A DNA stretch of 64,000 nt, taken from positions 3,112,501-3,176,500 of the forward strand of contig JAPEHQ010000002.1 of assembly GCA_027405735.1 (NCBI GenBank), written 5' to 3'. Numbering within the stretch: position 1 is the stretch's first letter; every line of letters starts with the position of its first letter. Of the stretch, positions 47,795 through 59,970 are shown one piece after another. The notes under the pieces are model-generated. The model was not told the origin of the DNA, did no database searches, and worked only from the letters and a program-made list of their open reading frames with translations. This DNA comes from Mucor racemosus (taxonomy: Eukaryota > Mucoromycota > Mucoromycetes > Mucorales > Mucoraceae). A program made the position numbers and the translations under genes.

Positions 47795-49897
47795 AGCACC
47801 ACGGCCGACCTGTGCTGCACACTATGGCCTGATGAGTTGTTGCGCCCACTGAATAATGGCTAAAAGGATAACAAGATGCACATGAGCACAACAAAAGAAA
47901 CTGCACACAAGCATAACGAAAAGTCTGTATGTGCAGAGTTATAGATTCTGTCCATGCGTATAACATTAATCCCATGTGTACATAATAGTAGAATTGCCCA
48001 TAAGCATATCATTATCCTTATTTGAGCTTTGTGCATAATAATAAAATTTGACTATGAGCATAATGAGTTAATCGTATGGACACAAATTGGTTTGTACATG
48101 AGCATCATGCCGTTCTCAAAATTCCATTGCATTTGCTTTTATTAATATAATTTATAGACAATACAATTAAATACGTTGTTGATGTAGAGCAATACATGCA
48201 AGCGCCAATATATTTACGATTATCATCATTTGTAAATACGTGTTTATAAGTATAAGGTTTGCAGCAACAATGGTTTTTGCTCGGGCATAAACTTGAATAG
48301 TACATACTGCTTAAATTTATACCGCAAGTCAGATCTAAGATTATAAATGTTACGTTATCACACATAAAATTAAAAAAAAAATTAACCTTCTTTAAACTTA
48401 ATATTTTATTTTACGATTGTCAGCTGTAAAAAGATTTGTTTTCAAGCACAGTATATATACAATCAAAACTATGGTAATTAGGCAATACATTAGATTGTTC
48501 TTTTTTTTTTTTGTGTTTCTATATCATTTGAAATTTATCACTTTCCTGGAACATTTCGTGAGTTTGTAACCAGTTCTAGCTTTTCAATCATTGAATAGAT
48601 GTAAGTATCATTGTCTTCGGTTTGATCTGGTATTTAAAAAATACGTCTAAAAATACGGTAGCAAATAATGATATTGGAGCTTAGAATGCGGTTTAATGAA
48701 AATATCAGTCTCCAATATAGACTGCTACCAACATTAAAGATATTAGTCCCTTATGTTAGCATGCGTATTTAGATAAATAAAAAGAATACAAGCTTGATAG
48801 TCTGCTGACATGCCTTATCAAACGGTGAATATGTCTTTGGAATATGAAAGCAAAAAGAGGGAAACAACACACGTATAAAAGGATTTCAAGACTTTACGTT
48901 ATTTAGCGTAATTAAAACCCTGCTAAATTGCACATTTCAGCCAATGTAAAAGCAGCATTACAGCGCATTAACCCATAAACTAAACAAAATAGGCAATATC
49001 TGTTACCATAATAGAAACATAAATTTTTCTACCAGAAAAGCCGTCTGTCATATCATACATTCATTAAAAAATTGCAAAAGCGAGCCCGTAGAGCAACGCC
49101 GTAATTGAGCATACTGTAGCAAGATGGAACAGCTAAGTCCCTTATACTATGGTAAATCTAAATTTTAAATAAAAAAGCGTTCCTTTTAACTTTTCTTATG
49201 TTTAACTATGTACGGTCTGAAAATTCAGACTTTGTAGCGGACATTTTCGGGACTCATTTTATCCTTACCAACACTCATGATTTTGATGAAAAAATAGAGA
49301 AATCAAATTTTGATACCAAAATCAACGTTTAAATATACTACATTGTGAGAGAAAATTGTAGCCATAACTAATACACACTTTATAAAAGCTTAGTATTAAA
49401 TGTTAAGTAATGAGATTTTGCACTTTTGTCCCAAAAACGGTTTTTTGATTAAGGGATTTTCATGTAATATTTTGCAAAAAAAATGTTCGTTATTTTTTAT
49501 TGAGCAAATAGAGCGCTAAATGCTGTATATGTGTATATTTTTTGTTTTTACAATTGGTAGTATAATTAACTCTAGATTTGAAAAATCAGAAAAAAAAAAT
49601 TAAAAAATGTCAAAATTGATGATCTGGACAAAAATAATTTTCTAAATTAATATTCCGCTTATAAGCTTTGTAAGTCTTAAAAATAAGAGATTTTATAATA
49701 CTTGAGAACTTTTCCAAGAATTAATGATGCTGTACCCACTTGATTCAAGCTTATTATTGTATACTTTTATACATGTTAATATGGTGTGATAGTTTATTTG
49801 ATGATAATATAATCTTATGTCATAATTGTTGCGTTATAGGCGACTTACATTAAGTTTTTTTTTACTCTTACCTCTCCAATATCATAAACATAAACAT
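47795..49897 (+). mobile_element. Repeat X, copy B, truncated by LTR1
   Basis: Colinear with 40693-42860. It ends inside the dynein-like exon (CTTACCTCTCCAATATCATAAACATAAACAT in two pieces), where an LTR1 copy is inserted; the rest of X is absent. Confidence 0.8.
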
Positions 49898-50708
49898 TGT
49901 CGTATATTTTCAGGTTTGATAAGTAATGCTCAATAAAGAATACAATTAAAAGAGAAGAAGTAATGAATCAGCTCTTCAAGTGTATAATAAAAACAAAATA
50001 TCGTTTATTAAGATATAAAAATATGGCCTTTTATATTGATTTGACTTTGAGATTCTGATGAGATGTACTTTAAGAAAACAGCATTGAATCATTAGATTTA
50101 TTTGATAGTAATCTATGGATTGAAATAGATCAAAAATAATTTAACCGTTCTTGCAGAGCTTGTGGGTTGCCTTGTTTCAACGCTGTGCTAAATGTGCTTG
50201 GGTGTTGTGTAATAAATCAATTGGTTGTCAAACTGGATATATAATATGGAGGATTATACAGTATATCTGACTTTGATTCTATGATTGGATATGAGAGGTT
50301 GGTGTTACTAATTGTAATTGCTATTACTAGTATACGATTATTACCTATGATTAATTATATGGGGTTATATAATAATTGGTTATAAATAACAATGATAAAT
50401 AAGTAATAATATATATTTATTTGGATTGTGGTTATAAATATAATAAGGGGAAAGGAAAGAACAGATAAATTCACTAATGTGTAATTGATCCGTTCTTGGT
50501 TGTTATTTATATGTGCAATTTGCTTATGTAATGTAACTGGATCATTACATGTTGATTTGATAGCTACTTGATTGATTAACCGCTCTGATAAAATAATATG
50601 GCGTCGTAAGTAAGATCCAAGTGTTCTTGATAATCGATGGATTAAACTTAGTACGCTAGGAGTTTTTTATATCCTGTACCGAGGCTTTGAACTTCAATTC
50701 TTGTTGTA
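49898..50708 (+). repeat. Solo LTR, family LTR1, interrupted and 3'-truncated
   Basis: Starts TGTCGTATATTTTCAGG, contains the nested LTR2 (50208-50549) and breaks off at TTGTTGTAATG, about 75 bp before the normal LTR1 end, where the truncated Hsp70-like pseudogene begins. Confidence 0.8.
50208..50549 (+). repeat. Solo LTR, family LTR2, nested in LTR1
   Basis: 342 bp, starts TGTAATAAATC and ends GGATCATTACA (inverted TGTAAT/ATTACA), flanked by a perfect 5-bp duplication TGTTG (50203-50207, 50550-50554). Other LTR1 copies have a single TGTTG in GGATGTTGATTTGATAG. Confidence 0.9.
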
Positions 50709-50857
50709 ATGCTGCGGCAAAATTGTTATAGTAAGAGAATAACCGTTAGTTAATGTACTATACATGGAACTCATGATAAAAGTACGAGATTTGCCAGCTT
50801 TTGGAGAAACCAACATAAAGATTGCTTGAAATACATACATATACATAAATCAATTTT

Positions 50858-50891
<34 letters not shown>

Positions 50892-53389
50892 ATACAAACG
50901 CTTACCTAAAGGGAAACAATACTTGTTATTTTTAATAACAAGACGTTTGACCACACCTTCTTGGTGCAAGCAATCACCTTGCTTTAAGATGTAAAATTTA
51001 CAAGCTTGTTTGATTTGAGAAACTTTGTAAAATTTTGAGCCACAGTCAAACAAATCATCTACTTCTTGAAATCCTCTGCTTGCTTTAATCATTTAGCTTG
51101 TACTGGAGACCTGTAAATAGCTGCCTCTTCCAAGAATTTACTTTACATCAGTAACCCATTTCCCTAATGAGTTGTATGCCATCAATTCTCCTTTGCCAAA
51201 GAAATCGATGAGGTCCTTTTAGTATACCTGTGAATGTCTATTTATTGGCACTCTTAAGAAGCTGTAAATCACAGCACTGGCAATTTCTCTTGAATTATTA
51301 TTGATAATTAATGCAAATACAACATATAGACCAAATAAATCATTCTATGCAAGAGTTGATATTATGACTGTAGCAATATTAATAATTGCTGGTATTAATG
51401 CTAGTTCTATAAGCATTCGATAAGTTATATTCAAAGCACATTTGGATTTGAGGTTGGTTGAAATTGAATGACAGGTGTCTAATTCCTGATCTGAGAACAT
51501 ATTTTCATCTTGAAACTAAAATATCACATGTTAGCATGATTTCAAATGGCATCTTTTCAAGTGATACTTGCCCAGCTGCTTATTAATATCCTCAGGCTAG
51601 ACTTGAAACTGAAATAGTCTTCTGTATTGAACTCACCAACACCATGTCCATCACAACAATTTCGAAAAAATATATTACCATAATCTTCGAAATCCAGTGC
51701 TTGAAAATGATTCCACATGATATCACAGATTGTATCAATAATATTTTCTACATTAATGCTTCCTTCTTGAATGGTAAATGTAGACTTTTGCACAGTATTA
51801 TCTATCGATGACACAGCTACAACTTTATTCAATATAAAGTTGATATAGTTTTCATAAACATAAGCTTGAACATAAAATGAATTAGGCTGGAGCAGATCAT
51901 TTTCTCGCCAACCATGTTCAATTAAATTAGGATATAATGACAAATTGTCTTTGTTCAAGATGTCTGGCGGTGAAAGAGTGTTTGCGATTTGAATCATTTT
52001 ATGAGGCTTTTGCATGGCAGCTTCAGGAAGTATTGTATTATTGAAATTGTCAATAAATTCACTTTTAGCGTCAGTAATTCTTGCATTCCATAGGGCATCC
52101 ATAACTAAATCTCTGTAAAATAATTTGGGTGGTAATACTCATCATACAAAATAATAGCTTGGACCCCATCAGGTGAGTTTTCTGTTTGGCTATATTTGCC
52201 GAGGATTCTTTTAAATATGTCAACAATTTTTTGTCTTAACTGCTCGATATCTGTATCATTCAAGATCTCCTTTATGAAGGTATCGCAATCCCACCCTTCC
52301 ATATCTCCCCTATATTCGTTTATCATCTCATCCTAACCAAAGAATCCTGTATCGCCTAAAGCAAAAGCTAATAAAACATCGGACCTAACATGAGTATATT
52401 AGAAGACAATGATTCCGTGGTTAATTCGCATATATCCGAATGAAAAGGCCTTTACCGTACACTGTAAATATCATCAAGATCTCGAAAAATCGCTTTAGTC
52501 AGCCTACGGAACACTGACCTTGCAAGAGTTGTATTATTTGTGTTTTGGCGAGCGGTGAACATTTCTTCAATTTTGTTATGAGTTAGTTTATACCAGCTTG
52601 ATAGACAAATTGATTCATCATCCAAGACTGTAGGAACGAGTAAGAAGTCGCTTACTGCTAGCTTTTTGGAGACTGCAATCAATTCTTTAGCACTTTGCAT
52701 TTGATAGCATATGAGACGGATGGAAGTTTCGTCCAAGTGAAAAAGTAGATATTTTCTTTCTCTTTCAAATTTTACGCTATTATCCTTGTTTATTTGCAGA
52801 CATTGTACAAATCTCTCGATAAAAGTTGAAAATATTAGACGGTTTTTATGATCTTCTTTGTTGATCCATCCAGCTTTCAAAAATAGCGCACGTAAATCGT
52901 TTCCAAACTTATCCTCGGTCCATTCAGCAGGTAAACAGAAAAGGATCTGGGTTTTATCGAATATAGATATATCCTCTTGCATTATATCATGTTTCAATCC
53001 TCTTATAAAGTTAATAATTGATAATAATCTGATCTTTTCATTTTCTGTTTGTTCATTTTCATTTATTGAATGTAACTTGAAAAATTCCAAAAGCTTGTTT
53101 TTTACAGAAACCTTGTGTACATCCATCTTATCAAATGTTGCATAGTAGGTAATCATCAGTCCACGCAAATAGTAAATATATATTTTATACCTTTTTTACT
53201 TCTTCCAACCTAATCGACCGGTTAGAGCTTTAAGAAATAATCAAACTCTCGAAACTACCAAAATCTTTCAGTAAAAACTGAACAACATAATATGATTAAC
53301 ACATAAAAACAAGCATTGAATTTATGAATTTGTATCTTACACAAGCATAGCACTTGGTCATACTGGTTATAACTGAATACTTCTTCCAT
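50709..53389 (-). pseudogene. Hsp70/HSPA12-like pseudogene, copy 3
   Basis: Same exon order as the intact paralogues, starting MEEVFSYNQ at 53389, but with several lesions: an in-frame TAA in exon 2 (ISTOP before SSNR), a frameshift in exon 4 near 52120, in-frame stops at 51138-51140 and 51093-51095 in exon 5, and loss of most of exon 6 at the LTR1 junction. The intron before exon 6 carries a poly(A) run (50862-50888). Exon 3 and most of exon 4 are nearly identical to copy 4, although the gene is dead, which suggests recent copying. No product is expected. Confidence 0.85.
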
Positions 53390-55736
53390 AATGATAAGTA
53401 AAAAAAGTGAGAAAGCTAAAAGAATATATTGCTTTTGTATGATACTGTCAACAAAACAAAGTTGTATTACGAGAATTTTAGACTGGGTGCATCAACAAAT
53501 AGCTTCAATTTTATAAAAATAAGTACGTATGTGACCTTTACAATAAATTTATTACATATCTCATGTGTATGATATGATATAATTTCTGTAAAGATATTCA
53601 TTTATGGTTAATTTTCTGGTATAGCTTAATTGTCTAAGTTAATGCCAATAAATTGTTAGAGGACATGATGATAGAAATATTACGATGCTCAAAAAGAAGC
53701 TGAAAATTTATCATTACTAGCATGAATTCAATATTCATTTGCAATTAGTTTTATAGAGGTTTTCTAGACCTCAAAATCACTTAAAAACCATGATATATAT
53801 ACAAAAAACTATTGTTTACTATATCATGTGTGTGTGTATATTTTTTAATTTAACAATATCTATATCATAAATAGCAAAAGTTAACGCATTTATGAAACTT
53901 CCGTGAAAAAGATGCTAGTGGGCCATGGATAGTGATTTACAGGTCAGATTGCGCTGAAAGGTTTTGTGATGTTTTGACGTGTTTTTTTGATAAAAAAGGT
54001 CAATTTTAAAAATTCATAACTATTTTAATAAACAAGATAAACAATTGTCATCAGCACAAATAAATTCGCTGCTTCTTAGCTTTTTAATGGTAGCACAATT
54101 GTAACTGTAGCTTGCCTAAACAATGCTCGCTCCAATTTTGAATTTTACTTTTCCGAAAAAGCCAAAAAAAAACTTGCCTGAAATATCATGTCAACTTTAA
54201 AAGCTACAAAAAGTTCATGCAAACTACGTAATTATAGTATCAGAAAATGTGCTAGAGTTTGTTACATATTTTGATGCCGCTTTTGTTGCACTTGATGTTC
54301 AATTCCTATGTTTTTGTATATTTCTTCTTATCAACTTGTTTTCACGCTTGTGGTCGCGACTTAAAGTTTCAAATGACTGCATTGATAATGTTTGGTAATT
54401 TTGTAACTGAAGATGATACAAAGCGTTACTAATCGAAAGACACTAACAAGAATAATATCATATTGACAGCCTATAATAAGAATTTTAAGCTTAGTATCTT
54501 TGTATGGTTCGTGGCAGTGAAAATTAATCATAATATGCTTTGAAACATTGTTGCCTACCTCTTACTGCTTGTGCAACATTATTTAACACCTTTATGACTG
54601 AAATCAAACTTCGTTTCTTATGTATGCTAGTAATTCAACATGTTTTATTTCCATAATTAATCTGATATGTTGCTTGCACCGTTTTCATCCATGAATTATA
54701 TGATAAAGAGCCATAACATCCAAAATTAACAGTATCAGCAGAGCGCGAACCCCGAATCGTCAATATGTTTTCATTTTGTTCTATTTTGCCATTTTCAGGA
54801 TTTTCGTGTTCTTTAAAGAATTTTTACAGCCAAAAATGTATAATTGGCACCCAAATGTGTAAAAAGTGAGAAAATGAAATCAATAGCACCCAACACGCTG
54901 ATACTTTTTGTTTTCATATTTCTGTTGCCAAATGTTTCATTAGCTGTAATAATGTAATATTTTATTTTTTTGAAGAAAAATCAAAAAAATTGACTTGAAA
55001 CCTCTGAAAAAAATGTTGCCATTATGTGAAGAGGGTTATTTGACACATGTGTTTTCAGTAAACACCTTAGTAAAAATCTTCATTTTTCGGCTCAAAGAAC
55101 GAATTTTGTCCAAATCGAGGTTTTAGATGAGGTACCATAAGGAAAAAATTAAGTAAAAAAAGATCTATAAAAAATGACCAATTTGTATCAGAAATAATCC
55201 ATTATACGATAGCATCAGTTTGATACAACTCTGAGCGTTGTAAATGGTCATCAACAAGCAAATATGGCATTAAAAGTGCTGAAATTGACTATTTTAATGA
55301 TCTGATAGCGTTTGATTTGAATATATTGTCAATTTTATACTTGTAGATGCATGCGATTATATTCTCTGACATTGATAGTATTCAAAAATTGACAATTTCA
55401 AAAGAGGATGCCGTGCAAACATATTCTTGCATGTTACTCGAACTCCATAACCGTCAATAATTGCAGTATAAAAATAATATTTGAACTTGCTCTACTCTCT
55501 CATAATGCTGTAAAGATAATAACAAAGCAAAAATCAACAAATAAACTAGCTTTTTTATCAAATAAATAATGTATTCATTTTTTGAAATTATATCACGTAT
55601 ATTATCATCTCTTTTCGTGAATTATTACACATGTACAGGATTGAATCTTAAAGCATGTAGTTTTTAGATATTTTTTTAAAAAAAAAACTATTTATCGAAC
55701 TATAGAAAGTATTTATACATTTCGTTGTGGTTATAG
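53390..55736. other. Spacer between Hsp70-like copies 3 and 4
   Basis: Homologous along its length to 11615-13926 and, near its right end (55300-55736), to 7990-8422. No gene is supported. Confidence 0.55.
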
Positions 55737-58522
55737 TTATTGCTGCTTTAGTACTAGTCTTTCCTGGATTATAAAAGATTCCCTATAGTCATAAGGGTTA
55801 GAACCGCCTTCTACATAGGAAAATTCGATTTTGACAGTTGATGAATAATGCTGCGGCGAAATTTTTATAGTAAGAGGATAATTGAAATCTTCATCAAAAC
55901 CGGGAAACTTTATACGACTACGATATTTACCAGCTTGCGAAGAACTCAACATGAAGATTTCTTGAAATATATATATATATATAAATCAATTTTGAAGAAA
56001 AAAGTAATACTATGCAAACACTTACCTAAAGTGAAATAACTATCGCAATTTTCAAGAATTAAGCGTTTGATCACACCTTCCTGATGCAAGTAATCATCCT
56101 TCTCTAAGATGTAAGAGTTACAAGCTTGTTTGATTTTAGAAATTTCGTAAAAGTTGGAACTACAATCAAACCAATCATTTGATTCCTGCAATATTCTGTC
56201 TACTTTAACCATATAGCTCGTACTGGATACCTGTAAATAGCTACCTCTTCCAAGGATTTGCTTTACATCATTAACCCATTTTCCTAATAATCTGCATGCC
56301 ACCAATTCTTTTTCTCCATGGAAAACAATAGGTTTCTTTTGATGTACCTGCAAACGTTTGAGAATTGCTTCCTTTAAAATACTATCGAACCTATTAAGTG
56401 CGATATTTTTTGATTCATTTATAATGATTAATGCAGATACATCATATAGACCAAATAAATCATTCGATGCAAGAGTTGATGTTATGACTGTAGCAATATT
56501 AATAATTGCTGGTATTAATGCTAGTTCTATAAGCATTCGATAAGTTATATTCAAAGAACATGTGCATTTGATGTTGGTTGAAAGTGAATGACAAGTGTCT
56601 AATTCCTGATCTGAGAACATATTTTCATCTTGAAACTAAAATATTGTATGTTAGCATGATTTCAAATGGCATCTTTTCAAGTGATACTTGCCCAGCTGCT
56701 TATTAATATCTTCAGGCTAGACTTGAAACTGAAATAGTCTTCTGTATTGAACTCACCAACACCATGTCCATCACAACAATTTCGAAAAAATATATTACCA
56801 TAATCTTCGAAATCCAGTGCTTGAAAATGATTCCACATGATATCACAGATTGTATCAATAATATTTTCTACATTAATGCTTCCTTCTTGAATGGTAAATG
56901 TAGACTTTTGCACAGTATTATCTATCGATGACACAGCTACAACTTTATTCAATATAAAGTTGATATAGTTTTCATAAACATAAGCTTGAACATAAAATGA
57001 ATTAGGCTGGAGCAGATCATTTTCTCGCCAACCATGTTCAATTAAATTAGGATATAATGACAAATTGTCTTTGTTCAAGATGTCTGGCGGTGAAAGAGTG
57101 TTTGCGATTTGAATCATTTTATGAGGCTTTTGCATGGCAGCTTCAACAAGTAATACTTCATCATAATTGCGAATAAAATTACTTTTAGCGTCAATAATCC
57201 TTGCATTCAATAAGGCATCTAGAACGAAATCTTTACAAAATAGCCTGCGACGGTAGCTGTCATCCCACAAAAGAATAGCTTGGACTCCATCAGGCGAGTT
57301 TTCTACTTGGCTATATTTGCCGAGGATACTTTTAAATGTGTCAACAACCTTGTGTCTTAGCTGTTCAATATGTGTATCATTTAACATCTCCTTTATAAAA
57401 GTACCATAAGTCATCCATCCTTCCAGAACTTCCGTAAATTCTTGTACTGTCTCTTTGTTTTTAAAAAAATTTAAACGAAAAACGGTAGCTAAAGGACTAT
57501 TGAATTCATCATTCACATGCTAGAATATAATCACTTTATCATTAACTCGCATATATCTGAATGAAAGCATCTTGGTCTTACTTTGTAAATATAGTCTAGA
57601 TATTTTAAAATTTCGTCAGTTAGCCTGCGCAACTCTGATTTTTTAAAAGTGGAATTATTTGCATTTTGGCGTGTGGTGAACATTTCTTCAATTTTGTTAT
57701 GAGTTAGTTTATACCAGCTTGATAGACAAATTGATTCGTCATTCAAGACTGTAGGAACAAGTAAGAAGTCGCTTACTGCTAGCTTTTTGGAGACTGCAAT
57801 CAATTCTTTAGCACTTTGCATTTGATAGCATATGAGACGGATGGAAGTTTCGTCCAAGTGAAAAAGTAGATATTTTCTTTCTCTTTCAAATTTTACGCTA
57901 TTATCCTTGTTTATTTGCAGACATTGTACAAATCTCTCGATAAAAGTTGAAAATATTAGACGGTTTTTATGATCTTCTTTGTTGATCCATCCAGCTTTCA
58001 AAAATAGTGCACGTAAATCGTTTCCAAACTTATCCTCGGTCCATTCAGCAGGTAAACAGAAAAGGATCTGGGTTTTATCGAATATAGATATATCCTCTTG
58101 CATTATATCATGTTTCAATCCTCTTATAAAGTTAATAATTGATGACAGTCTGATCTTTTCATTTTCTGTTTGTTGATTTTCATTTATTGAATGTAACTTG
58201 AAAAATTCTAAAAACTTGGCTTTTACAGAACTTTTGTCTATTTCAAACTTAGCAAAAATTATATAGTGGTTAATCGTCAATTCACGCAAATAGTAGATAT
58301 ATTTCATACATTTATTACTTCTTCCGCCTTGGTCAATCGGTCCGCCTTGATCAATCGGTTCGAGCTTCGATAAATAATCAAACTCTCGTACTTATTAAAA
58401 TCTGCATAAAAAGTAAACAATATAATATGATTAGCACAAAAACAAGCACTAAATTTATTAATCTGTAACTTACACAAGCACAACACTTGGTCATACTGAT
58501 TATAACTAAATATCTCCTCCAT
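55737..58522 (-). CDS. Divergent Hsp70/HSPA12-like protein, copy 4
   Basis: Six-exon model: 58522-58474, 58401-58310, 58247-57582, 57519-56692, 56635-56026 and 55960-55737, open throughout, about 822 aa. Intron 2 is 62 nt as in copies 1 and 2; intron 4 has the GC donor (GCAAGT). LPAEW, DHKNRLIF and LLFHLDETSIRL mark the degenerate ATPase core; in exons 1-2, LCLYFNKYESLI sits where IDFGTTxSG would be. Closest to copy 1 in flanks and C-terminus, and nearly identical to pseudogene 3 in exons 3-4. The C-terminal block PLTIKISPQHYSSTVKIEFSY looks like a beta-rich domain. Its function is unknown and ATP hydrolysis seems unlikely. The start is the conserved MEEIFSYNQYDQ. Confidence 0.65.
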
Positions 58523-59449
58523 AAGAATAGAAAGAAAAGTTAAAAAGCTGAAAGAATGATATATTTTTGCACTACTACGAAATCAAACTTGTGTTACAGA
58601 AGATTCGAGGCTGAGTGAGTCAAAAAAGAGTCTAATACCCATCTTTTCTGTGGTTTCTGTATGCTGAAACGTTCATAAAAGTGATTTGTATAGGTCTCTA
58701 ACTTTTAATACTGATATCAAGTTCAGAAACAAATTTTGGAAACTGCTTTTTTGTCGGCATTTTTAAATTTTCAGAACGTTTGCTTTATAATCGCGCTGCT
58801 GCCTTTTTCTCTCAATGCGTAAAAGTAAAATAAAAAATATGGAAGCATACCTGAAGTACCTGAAATTTATGGAATCTTTGTTGTTTTTGTTTTACCGCCC
58901 TCCGTCATCTATAATAAACCCTTTAAATATCTGAGTTTACTATTTTCCTGCTTAAAAATAAAAACTTTGATGTAGTATATCTCAGCAATAAATTACGATA
59001 CACGGTTAATCTTTGTCGGAATCTGTTTGTTTAAATATACTCTTCAACATGTTTGAGTATCAAAGAATTTTCATATTTTCATATTTTTGGTCTATTTTGA
59101 CATTTTCAATAATTAAGTATATTAACTAAGGAATTTTATGAGCTCCAGTCGTAGTGCTAATTTGTAATTATCTATACAAATTTGTAATGATATGTGACCT
59201 TGGATAAATATTATAATCAAAATGATATGTTAATGATGTTGTTTCTAATGTTAGAGACCAATAAACATTGGTTGAAGGAAGGTTGGTGTTCCTATTTGTA
59301 AATTAGATATTCATCAAGGAAAATAAATAAGGATATAAAAAGGAAAAAGACAGATAATTCTACAAGGAATAGAAAGATTTCCTTGCAGTATTTATACGAA
59401 CATTTGAGATGAGGATTACTGCTGTGAATTATTATAGTGAAATTTGATT
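58523..59449. other. Non-coding region upstream of copy 4
   Basis: The first 100 bp resemble the upstream region of copy 3. The remainder is AT-rich without a recognised gene. Confidence 0.4.
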
Positions 59450-59970
59450 CATTACAAAATTGCGTTTTCTGAAAAATCTTGATTTTTGATGGAAAAACGA
59501 AAAAAAAAGGTGTAAAAAAGTTCATGATCAATTCATCCAACAGTTTTTATGAGCATTCACAAGCCCGTTTTTCTTGGGTCTTAAAACACACATACACACA
59601 CAAATTCTGATTTTTCCAGGAAAAATGAAGATGCAGTTGTAAGCTATACCTTGATCTACAGATAATTTTGGGGGCTATCATTTACAAAACTTATATTCTA
59701 GATATTTGGATAAAATTTAGGAGAACAGGGCAAAGAACCTTCAAAATATTAATTTAATTTTACAGTAGATGTTATGAGAAAAATTCATTAAAAATTTTAC
59801 CATTAGATGCATAATCAAAATCTGTACAAAAAATGTCTTACAAGTTAGCGCAACTTACTATGCAGTTTGTAGTACATTTAAGAAATCAAACATTTTGATC
59901 GATTTTTTGTCAGATTCACCATTACGAGTTTCAAACTCAACTATATACACACTTGCTGTAGTTTTGTATG
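59450..59970 (+). repeat. Unclassified repeat Y, diverged fragment
   Basis: Weak colinearity with the right half of Y (CTGTACAAAAA...CAACTTACTATGCAG, then ATTTTTTGTCAGATTCACC). Assignment is tentative. Confidence 0.4.
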
